DNA from: Cryoendolithus antarcticus
Lineage: Eukaryota > Ascomycota > Dothideomycetes > Cladosporiales > Cladosporiaceae
DNA: 64,000 nt
NCBI GenBank assembly: GCA_002077065.1
Contig: NAJO01000015.1
Location: 620,001-684,000 of the forward strand
Reading direction: 5' to 3'
Position 1 is the stretch's first letter. The number at the start of each line of letters is the position of its first letter. Made by a program: the position numbers and the translations under genes. Positions 40,684 to 51,953 of the stretch are shown piece after piece. Below the pieces are notes generated by a model. The model saw only the letters and a program-made list of their open reading frames with translations. It was not told the DNA's origin and did no database searches.

Positions 40684-42720
40684 ATGGCACTGCATAGAAA
40701 CTGGAAGGATCTCGAAAACACGATGTACAACCGCCGTGCACAACGCAGCGACGCCCAGGCTCTTGAACCACCCAAACCCCTACCACCCTACGCGACATGC
40801 TTTCGTGACTTGGCGGTGTGGATTTTCTGTCGCGTCCAAGCCACTGGACGCATCAGGAGGATGCATTGTCAGTATAGAGAGGTCCGGATTCGCCGATATG
40901 CATCAGCGGGCAGGCCAAAGCGGATCTTCAACCATCAATATCTGTCCGAGGCAGATCGGCTGGAAGCAAGTCTTCCACCTATTCGACGGTGCCAAGACCC
41001 ATCTAGCAATGCTCCTAGATCGCGCGGCGTTAGATTCAGCTACCAGTCTCTAGAGTCTGGCTCATTCCGGTACCTGGAACTCGAGTGTGGCCAACGAGAT
41101 GACCCACTTGTGGTGAGACTTATCCCGTGTCTGCTTAAGAATGCCCCAGCATTCGAAGCTATCTCGTACCACTGGGATGTACACACGCCCTCGGAACTCG
41201 TGCACTGTGATGGCGTCGCCGCCAACGTGAGCGGTACGATATCTTCTCTGCTATATCAGCTGCGAAGTAAAGATAAGCCCAGGAAACTGTGGATCGATGA
41301 ATTGTGTATCAATCAGCAGGACGTCGACGAGGTCACAAGCCAGGTCAAGCAAATGGGCAGCATCTATGCGACTGCCAAAGGTGTCATCATCTGGTTAGGT
41401 GACGCTGACGGCAGTACTTCGGAGGCGTACAACCTGATCGATACCTTGTATGCGGTGCTCGAGACAGCGCAGTCCCTAGGCCGACCCCTTTGGGAAGCTC
41501 CACTCAAGACGCTCCAGCACCACGGATTTCCAAGTCCTCGAGACAGTCGATGGCCAATGTTTGACGCCTTGCTGCGTAGACGGTGGTACTCTAGGACTTG
41601 GATCTTACAAGAAGTCGCCCTAAACGACAATGTTATGTTGCAATGTGGGCAGTACTCGTGTGAGTGGGTAAAGCTAGCGTCTATCGTCTTGGCGATGACT
41701 TCGGACTCGAATGAGCGTGCTATCGTCGACCTGGCTATCAGCAGTGCCTTCAAGGTAGCGCAGGTGAGAAACTATTTCGACACACCCTCGGAGCTGCTTG
41801 ATCTCCTCTCTACCACCCTCGTTAGCGCGGTGAGCGATCCCCGCGATAAGGTCTACGCGATTGTGGGGCTTGCAGACGACAGAGATAAGTTCATCGAGAT
41901 GATTGACTACCAGAAATCAGTTGCCGATGTCTATCTTGACGTTGCTGAGCATTATCTCACCCGCGGCGTTCTGGACTTGTTGAATTTCGCTGGCGATTAC
42001 GCGTGGTATAACCAGCGTTCGCTGCCGTCCTGGGTACCGGACTGGTCAAACAGCACCAAGCCTTTCACGTTCATGACGCGCCCCGAGATCGGGCATCGCG
42101 TCCAGCTATCTCACCCATCGTTGTCAGCGGACCGGCGTACGCTCACTGTTGAAGCACTGAGGGTCGATAACGTCAGCGCCGGAGGTCGTCGTCTGCCGCT
42201 CTCATTCTCAGAGAGGCAGCTAAGCGTCATACCCATGGTCTATTGGCTATCCCAATGGCAATATCTCGCTCAGAGAGCCGCCAAGCATCCTACTGGCGAA
42301 GACATGATCGAGATCTTCGCTCGCACCTTGATAGCAGACAGCAGGCCCGAGCTAGACGCCAAGGCCACGCTCGCGACGTTCAAAGCGCATCAAGCACTGT
42401 GGCGGACAGTCTTAGATTTCAGCGCAGACAGGCTGACTGACAGCAACGTCAACAGCGATATCTTCGCGTTCCACGAACGCATGCGATGGATCTGTCGCAA
42501 GAGAAGCTTTTTCGTGACTCCTAAAGGATACATGGGTCTTGGACCGTGGCTTCTGCGGCCAGGGGACGAGATTTGGAGATTTTGTGGGGCTCAGACACCT
42601 TTTGCGTTACGGCGTAAGGGCAAGCAGTACGAGCTGATCGGTGAAGTCTTCGTGTATGGCTTGATGGGTAATCAGAGCCCGGATGATGGGGTCGCGCTGC
42701 AGAACATCGAGCTGATATGA
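40684..42720 (+). CDS. HET-domain (heterokaryon incompatibility) protein
   Basis: Proteins with the HET domain act in fungal self/non-self recognition and trigger cell death when engaged. One long frame, 678 residues. The domain spans about residues 155-310: FEAISYHWD, LWIDELCINQQDVDEVTSQV, GVIIWLGDADG, and RRRWYSRTWILQEVAL are the canonical blocks. Downstream come the usual DPRDKVYAIVGLADD, the LPSWVPDWS motif and a C-terminal YELIGEVFVYGLMGNQSPDD, as in most stand-alone HET proteins. The N-terminal ~110 residues (Arg-rich, low conservation in appearance) are unusual; a later start or an upstream intron is possible, since the typical HET leader begins at FSYQSLESGSFRYLEL. No NACHT or WD40 repeats follow, so it is not a full NLR. 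Sure of domain; start uncertain. Confidence 0.88.
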   Translation: MALHRNWKDLENTMYNRRAQRSDAQALEPPKPLPPYATCFRDLAVWIFCRVQATGRIRRMHCQYREVRIRRYASAGRPKRIFNHQYLSEADRLEASLPPIRRCQDPSSNAPRSRGVRFSYQSLESGSFRYLELECGQRDDPLVVRLIPCLLKNAPAFEAISYHWDVHTPSELVHCDGVAANVSGTISSLLYQLRSKDKPRKLWIDELCINQQDVDEVTSQVKQMGSIYATAKGVIIWLGDADGSTSEAYNLIDTLYAVLETAQSLGRPLWEAPLKTLQHHGFPSPRDSRWPMFDALLRRRWYSRTWILQEVALNDNVMLQCGQYSCEWVKLASIVLAMTSDSNERAIVDLAISSAFKVAQVRNYFDTPSELLDLLSTTLVSAVSDPRDKVYAIVGLADDRDKFIEMIDYQKSVADVYLDVAEHYLTRGVLDLLNFAGDYAWYNQRSLPSWVPDWSNSTKPFTFMTRPEIGHRVQLSHPSLSADRRTLTVEALRVDNVSAGGRRLPLSFSERQLSVIPMVYWLSQWQYLAQRAAKHPTGEDMIEIFARTLIADSRPELDAKATLATFKAHQALWRTVLDFSADRLTDSNVNSDIFAFHERMRWICRKRSFFVTPKGYMGLGPWLLRPGDEIWRFCGAQTPFALRRKGKQYELIGEVFVYGLMGNQSPDDGVALQNIELI

Positions 42721-42894
42721 TGTTCCATAGCCAGAAACCTGAGCACGTGATCAGGGTGAGCCGCGTCTATGACCTGTCCGACAAGCCCTCACTTTGCACT
42801 GAGTAGATGTGGTTGATGTGTCCGGGATAAGACATTGTCGAAGCGAGAGCAGCGAAGAACTGTTGGCATACATGCATCAATATTATACAGCATA

Positions 42895-44404
42895 CTAATA
42901 ATCAAACCGATCCGGCAATAGGACTGGCGCCGCCAGCGTCCAGCCAAACATCGCGTAACAAACCCAGGCGCTCACAATCTTGACCCAGCTTGCCCAGTAC
43001 GTCCTGCCCACAGGCACGAAGTCATCATGCTCATATCGTCCCTTGTCAGAGCCGATGTTCTGCGTGAGCAACGTCGCGATCCATGCCGTAGCCAGCATGA
43101 AGATGATATGGAACAACGCATAGTTGTACTGCGTATGGCTCTTCTCATCGTCGTTCTTGCTGTTTGGCGAATCGTCCTCATCGTCTGAGTCCTCGTCTAG
43201 TGCGGATGCAGGTAGAGCTCCGGACTCGACTGCTCGTCGCAAGGCTTCGGCGCGCATAGCTTTACGAGACTCCGGCTGCGTGGACACGAGACCATGACCG
43301 CCATCTTCCTCGGCGTCGACTGGCGTGTATGAGCCTCTGCTTCCGTTGCTGCCAAGGGCGAGGCCAAGCGTGGCTGCGCGCGTCGTGGTATAGGCGCAGG
43401 CGACGAATGTGACCACAGCACCGATGATGATGGATGCTTTTCGTGTGCCATTCGCGCGGACCAGCGGGTTGCAATGCTGATCATCCGGCTCCATTGCCAC
43501 TGCTGAGAGTGTGAGGTAGGTGCAGTATATGCCTACTGTGGCAGCTTGGGCGAGTCCAGCGCGCGAGTTCGACTCCTGGATCCTTGGGTGGACTGATAGC
43601 ACTGAGATGCCAATCAAGAGAGCCAAGTTGATCTGCGAAGTGTTAGTATTGCCAGTATTCAATAAATGGATGATCTCAACTCACCGAGATAGCTGCCTGG
43701 TTCATGCTGCAATCCGACCGCGCGAAGAAGATGTACATGAGCACCGTCATCGCAATGCTGCCCGTGTACATCGACAGCGTGCTCCCAATTAGCAAGCCCC
43801 TCCACAACCCCGAATCCGTATCCTCAATCTTCTCGATGCAGAACTCCGCCCATGTATGCGCCAGATCCACTAGCAATACCAGTCCCAGAAGCAAGAACAA
43901 CACTGCCCCAACAAGCGCCACATAATTCCCCCATACCTCAAAGAACCGATTCGGGATCAAGAAGCTCACAACAATCAGCCCCAACCAGGCGACAATCTTT
44001 GGCCCCCAGAACCCATTCTGGATTCCTGCCCTCTTATCTTTACTACTGTTAACCCCCACCAACATAATCGCCAAAATCGCATGAAATAGTCCCAGCGCAA
44101 AGTTCACGCGATGCACAGCTGCAAAGCCGAAGCACGCCTCGTTGCCGCATTGCACCGTGACATAGTCGAGGAGAATTCCTTGTAGTTTGCGGACCGCCCA
44201 ATCCGTGAGCATGAGCCAGGAGAGGATAGAATTTAGGAGCAGGATCAGGGCGTAGGCGATGCGGGTGGCGATGGAGTTTGAGCATTTTCCGCAGGCGCTG
44301 CAGACGGCGCTGCAGGTCGCGGCTCCGCAGCAGGAGGCGGCGAAGGTGAGGAGGGTGCCGACGCTGGGGATTGCCAGGAGGGGGAGGGAGAGAAGGGCGC
44401 CCAT
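42895..44404 (-). CDS. TMS1: SERINC family multipass membrane protein (TMS1-like)
   Basis: Serine incorporator/TDE1 family, proposed to aid serine incorporation into phosphatidylserine and sphingolipids or to act as a lipid scramblase. Exons 43685-44404 and 42895-43632 with a 52-nt intron give 485 residues. The start MGALLSLPLLAIPSVGTLL is followed by the Cys-rich CCGAATCSAVCSACGKCSNS, characteristic of SERINC, and about ten membrane segments. Other marks are CFGFAAVHRVNFALGLFH, SDCSMNQAAIS joined to INLALLIGISVLS, CTYLTLSAVAMEPDDQHCNP, and the C-terminal YNYALFHIIFMLATAWIATLLT. An acidic loop (DEDSDDEDDSPNSKNDDEK) lies between late membrane segments. Located in vacuole or endosomal membranes in other fungi. 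Very sure of family. Confidence 0.95.
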
Positions 44405-44869
44405 CGTTGCTGTGTCCTGTGGTTGATCGGGATTGTGATGGGTAAGTCTAGACTTGCGCCAGACGGTGGTGTTGAAGATGTAGAGGCGCAGGTACAAACC
44501 ATAAGCAGGCGCAATCGGCAAACCCTAACCCTGCATCGTCATCTTGCGACGTCGGCACTGAGATGCCGACATGCAGTCAATGGACTTCCTATCATGGCTA
44601 TCATCTCAATCACGAATCGCGCTGGCGCCGGTGAGCTCGAGGTCTTGTCTTTTGGGTCGCATCTTTCTACTCGTCCTCTTCTGCCATAGAGCGATCTAAG
44701 TATCAGCTACTTTCGCCGCGCCGGTCGTTGCGAGTCCCCCACCCACCGATAAGCCATCTGGTTGAAGTCATTGGACATCTCCACCACCTCCCCGAAAGGC
44801 AGCCCGAACATCACCTTACTCACGTCGGACCGCCCTACCTAGGGACATCGCATCTCATACGAGCCCATC
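44405..44869. other. Intergenic promoter region between SERINC and the MCH1-like gene
   Basis: 0.47 kb between divergent start codons; no coding feature seen. Confidence 0.4.
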
Positions 44870-46447
44870 ATGGCGCCTCTTCAACCTCCCTCACCCCACC
44901 GCAACGCCCGCATCCTCTCAGTAATAGCAGCAACCCTCATCGCCCTCGCCTGCGGCACAAACTACGGCTTCAGCGCCTGGTCCCCCCAGTTCGCCACAAC
45001 CCTCTCCCTCTCCGCAACCCAAATAAACCTCATTGGCAACGCCGGGAACCTAGGCATGTACGCCGTCGGGATCCCCTCAGGCATGCTGATCGACACGTAC
45101 GGCCCACGCTGGGGCGTGCTGCTCGGCACCGTGTGCTTAGGAACCGGCTACTGGTTACTGAAGGGGGCTTATGATGCTGCGGGGGAGGGGTCCGGGATGG
45201 TGGGACTGTGTGCTATGGGATTTCTGACTGGAGTGGGGAGTTGTTCTGCGTTTAGTGCGAGCATCAAGGTCTGTGCTACGAATTGGCCACGGCATAGGGG
45301 GACTGCTACGGCGTTTCCGTTGAGTGGGTTTGGGCTGAGCGCGTTTTTGTTTACGGCTGTGAGTCGGGTTGCGTTTCCGGATGATACGAGTGGGTTGCTT
45401 TTGCTGCTTGGGACAGGGACGTTCGTCATGACTGGGACTGGGATGGTGTTCTTGAGGATGTTCCCACAGGGTGCGATTGTCGAAGAGGAGGAGCGAGAGA
45501 GCTACAAGAGGAGTGACAGTAATGAGATGCGACGATCGAGGAGCGGAGAGAGCGCGAGGCATCTCATACACGATGACGGTAGGTTTCATTGCTTATGCTA
45601 CCAGAGTAGCCCTGATCTGACGACGTCTCTAGACCCAACGACCGAAACGTCCTCCCTGGTCTCTACGCCAACCGACTCCCTCTCTTCCAAGCCATCTCCG
45701 CATCACCATGCTCATCACCCCAATATCACAGGCCTCGCCCTCCTGCACTCCCCCTCGTTCTACCTCCTCTTCATAACCCTCGGCCTCCTCTCAGGCGTCG
45801 GCCTGATGACCATAAACAACATCGGCAACACCGCCAAAGCGCTCTGGCACCACACCGACCCCTCAACACCAAGCTCGTTCATCCAGCAACGCCAGCTGAT
45901 GCACGTCGCCATAATCTCAGTGTTCTCGTTTCTAGGCAGACTCGGAAGCGGCATCGGAAGCGACTACCTTGTGCACCACGACGCGAGTCGCTTCTGGACG
46001 CTGGTAACTTCCGCAGGCATCTTCACTTCCGCGCAAGTCGTGGGGCTGACGCTAAGCAACCCGAACCATCTGTTCCTCCTCTCCGCGCTGACGGGTCTAG
46101 CTTACGGCGCGCTCTTCGGCGTCTTTCCAGCTCTGGTCGCGGACGCTTTCGGACCGACAGGCATGGGCATCAACTGGGGCGCTATGACTATGGCTCCGGT
46201 CATCACTGGCAACATCTACAACCTGGCCTACGGACGCATACTCGACAGCCACAGTATCATTCATGAGGGCGGTGATGGGAAGGAGCGAGAGCAAATTTGC
46301 GATTTAGGGAGGGAGTGCTATGCTAGCGCCTACTGGCTTACGCTGGCCAGCAGTATTGTGGGCGTGGCGTGGAGTCTGTGGTGCATACGGCGGGAGAAGG
46401 TGTTGCGTACACGACGTGCTGTCGAAGGGCGGGAACGGGAAGCGTAG
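44870..46447 (+). CDS. MCH1: MCH1-like major facilitator superfamily transporter
   Basis: Membrane carrier of the MFS, nodulin-like/monocarboxylate-type group that includes yeast Mch1 (vacuolar membrane, substrate unknown). Frame 44870-46447; a likely intron at 45579-45632 (54 nt, gtaggt donor, ctgac branch, ctctag acceptor) leaves 507 residues. Twelve membrane helices are visible. Marks include LIALACGTNYGFSAWSPQFA at the start, GLDTYGPRWG-type loop (MLIDTYGPRWGVLLGT), SAFSASIKVCATNWPRHRGT, the central acidic/Ser/His-rich loop, and SFLGRLGSGIGSDYLV and YGALFGVFPALVADAFG in the second half. The intron length is a multiple of three and has no stop, so retention would insert 18 residues into the central loop. 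Sure of family; substrate unknown. Confidence 0.88.
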   Translation: MAPLQPPSPHRNARILSVIAATLIALACGTNYGFSAWSPQFATTLSLSATQINLIGNAGNLGMYAVGIPSGMLIDTYGPRWGVLLGTVCLGTGYWLLKGAYDAAGEGSGMVGLCAMGFLTGVGSCSAFSASIKVCATNWPRHRGTATAFPLSGFGLSAFLFTAVSRVAFPDDTSGLLLLLGTGTFVMTGTGMVFLRMFPQGAIVEEEERESYKRSDSNEMRRSRSGESARHLIHDDGRFHCLCYQSSPDLTTSLDPTTETSSLVSTPTDSLSSKPSPHHHAHHPNITGLALLHSPSFYLLFITLGLLSGVGLMTINNIGNTAKALWHHTDPSTPSSFIQQRQLMHVAIISVFSFLGRLGSGIGSDYLVHHDASRFWTLVTSAGIFTSAQVVGLTLSNPNHLFLLSALTGLAYGALFGVFPALVADAFGPTGMGINWGAMTMAPVITGNIYNLAYGRILDSHSIIHEGGDGKEREQICDLGRECYASAYWLTLASSIVGVAWSLWCIRREKVLRTRRAVEGREREA

Positions 46448-46499
46448 AGCATGTCGTTACCAGCTGGCTTTTGGCAAGCTGTTCATAGATCTATAAATC

Positions 46500-47181
46500 C
46501 TACCACTTCGCCTCTGGCTTCGCGAGGAAGGTATTCAGCACTTTCACGTTCTTCTCCAGCGCTGTCAACCAGTCGTCTAGTTCCTTGGCCACTCTCGTCT
46601 GATCGTCCCCGAGCTTAGCGTAGAAGTCTTTCCGATAGGGCGTGGCGCTCATAGCCGCCGAGAAGATGGGCTTGACGAACATGCTGTGGTGTGGCTTTAG
46701 AGTATGTGTATAGGACTCTCTGAAAGACGCTGCAAGCTCGGATGAGGGGTTGGAGGTGTTGTGTCGTAGAGCTTGGGCGGTGAAATCGAGGCCGCTATCT
46801 CAAGGTCAGCAATCATCCCACCTGAGCTCATTGACCTCGAGAGAGCAAGAGAACATACCGTACGAGCCACACCAACCCCTCCGTCGCCGTATGGCTCTTC
46901 TTCTCCCGCAACTCAGTCTTCACAAGCCCTTGTAGCGTCTCGCTCTCCAACGGCGACGCTAATTGCCGGTCCCGGATCTTCTTGATGTTACCGTTCATAT
47001 CGCTCTTCACGGGTTTGAACGCTGCTGATCCCAAGACATCGAAGAGTGCTGTGAGTGCTTCTGCTGCCTCGAGAAAGGGACCGGTGGGGATTTGCGGATC
47101 GGAGGAGGGTTCGAGGGGGATTGTGGCGAAGGACTTGCGGTTGTCGAAGAAGGTGCCGCCGGGGGGGTAGGCTGCGGCCAT
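46500..47181 (-). CDS. het-c2: Glycolipid transfer protein, HET-C2 type
   Basis: Cytosolic carrier of glycosphingolipids between membranes; the Podospora HET-C2 orthologue takes part in vegetative incompatibility. Exons 46859-47181 and 46500-46794 (64-nt intron) give 205 residues. It starts MAAAYPPGGTFFDNRKSFATIP. The lipid headgroup pocket residues are visible: FKPVKSDMNGNIKKIRDRQL (Asp, Asn, Lys), the Trp of EGLVWLVRGLDF, and His in LKPHHSMFVKPIFSAAM. The end KKFL/EAKW-like ...FLAKPEAKW is typical of HET-C2. Length matches (~205). Divergent from Chs5, 307 bp apart. A HET-domain protein gene lies 4 kb away. Very sure of family; any role in incompatibility here is inferred. Confidence 0.95.
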
Positions 47182-47488
47182 GGCTGTGAAGGGTGGTAGT
47201 GGGGCGAAGGGTATATGGGGATGAGGTTGAGCTAGGGATCAGGGTGAAGCTGGAGAGGATATTCGGTGTCAGGGTGGTGTTAGAATGTCTCCTGTAAGCT
47301 CCTTGATCGTATGTAAGTCGAGGGTAAGGTCACGCCCAATGCCTCTCATGTGTTAGTGGGGCAGCAACAAAGAACCCCGACGTCAATGTGTACGGTCGGC
47401 CAAATGTTGCGACGCGCAGACGCGCATGAGAGCTCCATCTGGTCTCAACTTTTGTCACTCACACACCCAACACCACACAAACAACGCA
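47182..47488. promoter_or_regulatory. Shared upstream region of GLTP and Chs5
   Basis: 307 bp between divergent start codons; acts as promoter space for both. No specific site is claimed. Confidence 0.4.
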
Positions 47489-48780
47489 ATGCTCGTCTCC
47501 CTCACCGTCGGCAAAGTCGACGCCGGCGTCGCAGTCCTCCTAACAGAAGACAAACGCCTCGTACGCCTCCCCCTCCCCATCCCCTTTTTACACCCCCTTC
47601 TAACCTATCTCAGATCGAATTCCCATCCATCCTCCTCCCGCCTGACATCCACTCCGGCAGCATAGTAGACATAGATGTCTCGCGCAACCTTCCCGCCGAA
47701 ACCGCCGCCGCCCGCTACTTCTCCACCCTGCAATCCGAGATCCTGCAAACCTTCGGCTCTCGCTCTCCCTCAGCCCCTGTCTTACGCTGTCGAAACGCGA
47801 CTCAAACTTCCGTAGTCCTCGAATGGGATCCCTTGGACTTAGCTACTGCTGAATTGCGGAGTCTGAGTCTCTATCGAAATGGGAGCAAAGCCGGCGCGAT
47901 CCCGAGGGACAAGCTGAGCACGAAGATTAGTGGGCTGGCACTGGATACGGAGTATACGTTTCATCTTGTGCTGCGGACGAGTGCGGGGGTGTATAGTAGT
48001 GAGAAGTTGGTTGTGAAGACGCATACCATGACGAATCTCACTGGCATCACGGTTACGCCGGGTGTCATGCCGGGCCAACTGCGCGACTCCTTGGCCGAGA
48101 CGGTAAACCGCATTGGCGCTAAGCTCATCGACTCTGTCCGCATCGATACCACACATTTCGTCTGCACGGAGCCGCGAGGCGCAGCGTGGGAGAAGGCAGT
48201 GGAGTTGAACGTCCCTGTCGTTGTGCCGGATTGGCTGAAGGGGTGTGAGAGAGAGGGCAGACTGGTGGGCGTACGGGGTTACTATCTGGATGCGGATCCG
48301 AAGCTGAGGCAAATTGGAACGAGTCAGTTGCAGCAGCAAAGGAGTAGCGTGGCTGTGGCCTCGACGCCGAGTATAGAGCACACGCCGCCGACGCCGGAGC
48401 GTGCTACGAGGAGTGAGAGGACGGAGGTTGAGAGGCCGATCGTGCCGATGAAGGAAGAAGAGGAAGAGGAAGAGGAGGAGGACGAGAAGGGTAGTAGTGA
48501 GGAGCCGGAACGTGCCAGGGATGGGTACTCCATAGCGGGGACTACTGCTGTTGAGACTCGCGATGATGAGGATGAGGAGGGTGAGGATGAACGCGAGGAT
48601 CGGGATCAGGATCAGGATGGCGAGTCCGATGATACCGAGAAGGCTATTCGGCAAGGCAAGCGGAGTGCTGACAGTGAGCATGCGAACGGAACACCCGCAA
48701 AGGATGTGACAACGGACGCCGAAGCCGAGCAGATCGCCGAAGAGGACGGCAAAGGGGAGTTCGACGACGTGGCACTGTAG
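47489..48780 (+). CDS. CHS5: Exomer core protein Chs5
   Basis: Core of exomer, the Arf1-bound trans-Golgi adaptor that carries chitin synthase and other cargo to the surface. Exons 47489-47560 and 47614-48780 (53-nt intron, EDKRL/IEFPS) give 412 residues. The N-terminal dimer segment (MLVSLTVGKVDAGVAVLLTE, IEFPSILLPPDIHSGSIVDI) is followed by an FN3 domain (APVLRCRNATQTSVVLEWDP...VYSSEKLVVKTH) and a BRCT domain (NLTGITVTPGVM, IGAKLIDSVRIDTTHFVCTEPRG, VPVVVPDWLKGCEREGRLV). A long acidic, disordered tail carries a run of Glu codons near 48450-48485. Very sure. Confidence 0.95.
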
Positions 48781-49214
48781 TGCGCTGAGTCCCCTTACAC
48801 CGTAGGAGCCCTCAAGCGATCTCGATCGTACTATACTGTAGTCGTGACTCGGACTTAAAACCGGGAGAAGTAGATCATGTAGAATAAGAACCTCTACCGC
48901 CCAATGCAGTCTATCCTAAATCTAGCAAGCCAGATGACAGCCGAGAATGCTGAAGGGGTCCAAAGAGCGTGCACAACAGCCTCCCACCAACGCCTTGCTC
49001 GCTAAATCGCTCGAAACTACCCGCATCAAAGTGCCAAACCACACACATCGACAATCCCACAGCGTTCCAAGGCCTCGCCACCCTCTTACTTCCAATCCAC
49101 AGTTCAGTCATATAATCGTATTCTTACCTTTCCCCCTGGCGTCCCTTCAAAGTCGAGCCCCTGCGCTCAACCAAGCAGAACTGCAAGAAGTCAGTCTCGA
49201 TGCCCGAACCACGT
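48781..49214. other. Intergenic region between convergent genes
   Basis: 0.43 kb between Chs5 and the Zn cluster regulator. It may contain a short last exon of the regulator (49167-49180; see that entry). Confidence 0.4.
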
Positions 49215-51953
49215 CTAACAGAACAAGACGGTGAGCCTACCTTCATAACCCCAGTCCCACATCACGCCAACCCAGTGCAAATGCCCTCGGACAGTATACG
49301 CCGGTTCCATTCCCCCGATATTCTCCACATACCGCGGTGGTCTGGGCGGGAAGCCATTCTTAGCCACCCGTCCGTGCTCCCCCGGCGGACTTCCTCCGCC
49401 CTCATCATCGAATCCTTCAACCCACGTAAATACCATGCCCTTCCTGCCTGGATCTGTATCTTCAAACCCGCCACGAGTCCGCTTGAGCGGCTCACCATGC
49501 CGGCGGACCGGCGACAATTGTGCGGTTTCGACGAGCCGGTTGCGGGAAGAAGGTGATTGGACGCGATAGGCGTCTTTGCGACGCCAGACTTCCTCGGTGA
49601 CAATGGCGCACTTATCTGCTGCGCCGGTCCGCTTCCGAGCAGTGATCGCTGCCCAGCGGCCGCGGACAAATTCGCGGTCGTCGGGCTCAGCGGCTTCGCA
49701 TCCAGCAATGAAGAGCGGGTACAGGTGTACTACCGTGGTTCGCGAGGAAAGTGGCACAGTGGCAAGGTAGGACAGGGACTTCTGGGAGAGCTCTTCAGCT
49801 GTCGGGGAGGGGAGCTCGGGGACAGCGCGGTGGAGATGCAGGAGCGTGGCCCAGCGGTAGGCTTCGGCTGTTTGAATCGAGTGTTGGACCGGCGAGGTCG
49901 GATCCTCGGGTGGCTCGATGAATGAAGGCGGCTGCCACATTTCGAGCGCGGACTTAAGCTCGTTGGCTATGCTTATAATGCTTGGTGAGGTCTTTGTCGA
50001 GCGGCAGATTCGTTTCACTAAGTTCGCCACGCGGCCGATGAGCGGGAAGAGGGTATTTGAACAGCCCATTAGCGGATCTATGCGGGCGTCTATTCCAATG
50101 CCGAAATCTATGCCGAAGCCCGGGGGAGCGAAAGGAGCGCCCATGACTAGGTCCGGGGGCTCGGAGGAGAAGAGGAAGGTGTTATCAAAGTCATTTGAGT
50201 AATCGCTGTCGACTGAGGTGAGGCGGGCGATGACATCCATGTACACCCAGGCGTTGACGAGGAATTTGAGTCTAGCTAGTTCGACGCCGCTGAGGGGATT
50301 CGTTCGGTGATCCGCGAGGGTGCGTTTGACGAGGACTTGGGCGCCCTTAATGTGAGAATTGCCCGTGGCGGTGTGTTGGTCCCAGGACTCGGTGAAGCCG
50401 AGGGCCAGAGCAGTGGCAATCGCTTTCTGGTCCGTCATACTTCGATCACGGATGCCTTCTTGAATGTAGACAAAGGACTTGTCCTTGTGTTCGTGACCTA
50501 CGACGCGGAGCGACGGCACGTCAGACGCGGAGTGGAACGCAGTCATCGCGAGTAACGCGTGCAATAGTGCTGGCGAGTCTTGTGCAAGTGGCCACATGAG
50601 AGTGCGCCAAGGATTTTCGTTTGGTCCGTCCATGACCGACAATATGCCACATGTAAGCTTGTCATATCGTATGCTCAGCATCTCCATACTATCCTCAGGG
50701 AGGTACGGTTGATCATAGAGGTAGCTGTCGGCACCGCCCCATGTTCCGAGTCTGGTGTCGAGGGTGGTGTCGGATGATCGAGATGGCGGCGGGGTAGTGT
50801 AGCGATTCTGCCATATGAGCTGCACTTCTTCGGCGGACCGCGACAGCGCAGTAGCATCGCCGGGTGGTTCTTGCTGATCGGAGATGTCGTCAAAGATCGA
50901 GTTCTGGCCTAGCAAAGGTGACAATGGGAGCTGGAAGTCCTCAGGCATGCTAAAGGAAATGTAGTCCGCTTGAGTGCCAAGAGTCCGGGGAGTGAACGGG
51001 AGCAGCAGATCGGTCAGCGTAGGCGAGGCGCCGACGAATGGACCGGGTGTGCCAGATCTCGGAGTGGTCGGCAGAGTGCCCTGCTCACGTGCCTGCGCAA
51101 TCTGTGCGCTTATCCCAGATATCGGCACACTTTTCGACTCCAGCGATAAGGGCGATAGTGGCCGATTCGCTGGGGTGGAACTTCTTGCGACTTCGGCGAT
51201 AGGAGAAAGCTGCTCATCTCGAGACGGCGGGCCAGATCCTTGGTCAGTGGGCAGATGCAAGTCTGCAAGTTTGACTGAGGTGCCTTCCACAGAGTCGGTG
51301 CGGGCATGGCTCGGACGGGCAGGTCGAGTCTGTATTGGCAACGCGACTGCATCCTCGAGCTCTGGTGGCGGTGACGCATTCTGCGACTTCAAACCTGACA
51401 CCTGGCGTGGTGGTGATGCTACACATATCTTGTCAACAAAATGATGTTGGTATTGGTGGCGGCTTCATAGCCACTTACGCCGCTTCTGTCGATCCACTAC
51501 AAGCTTGACGTTCGTCTCCTCGAACGGCCGCCATTTGAAGTCCTTCCTGTAGCCGCCGCACTCGACCTTTCGTTTCGCGCATTGCTGGCACGTCGGTTTC
51601 TCTTCGTCGCACTTCAGTCGCTTCGCTTTGCATGTTACGCAACCTGCGAACGACACCCATCAGCATACAGTTCGCGGCATGACCCACAGCGGCACGCAGG
51701 CATTGTTGAAATGTCTCGTGGAGCGAGATTCATATGTACCATTGCGGCTCTTCGACTGTTTCTGCTTGACCTCCCCCGTCGTGCTGGTCCCACTCTTCTG
51801 GAACGTTGCCTTCTTCGGTGCTGTGCCAGCCTTGCGTGCAAATTTGGGTGCACGAGGTTGATCGTCTATTGGTGGTGCCGCCGATGCAGTGGGGGGAGGG
51901 CTTTTCCTAAGGAAGACAGAAGGAGACGGTATTGAGATGTCGGCTTCTGCCAT
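49215..51953 (-). CDS. Zn(II)2Cys6 transcription factor with fungal_trans_2-type domain
   Basis: Nuclear regulator. Exons 51740-51953, 51479-51643 and 49215-51418 with introns of 96 and 60 nt. The N-terminal ~70 residues are Pro/Ser/Lys-rich. The binuclear zinc cluster C-x2-C-x6-C-x6-C-x2-C-x6-C (GCVTCKAKRLKCDEEKP..., residues ~73-100) is split from residue 72 by the first intron. A Ser/Pro-rich linker follows, then the regulatory domain: SPALLHALLAMTAFHSA, LALGFTESWDQHTATGNSH, RTTVVHLYPLFIAGCEAA and DREFVRGRWAAITARKRTG are typical of the fungal-specific TF 2 domain. The frame stops at 49215. An alternative last intron 49181-49240 (gtaggc, ctgac, ttgcag) would give a C-terminus of EVLLG ending at 49167. 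Target genes unknown. Confidence 0.9.

Noticed and set aside
47839..48681. 280-residue minus-strand frame with a hydrophobic N-terminus
   Set aside because: Antisense of the acidic Chs5 tail; the apparent membrane helix is the complement of Asp/Glu-rich codons.
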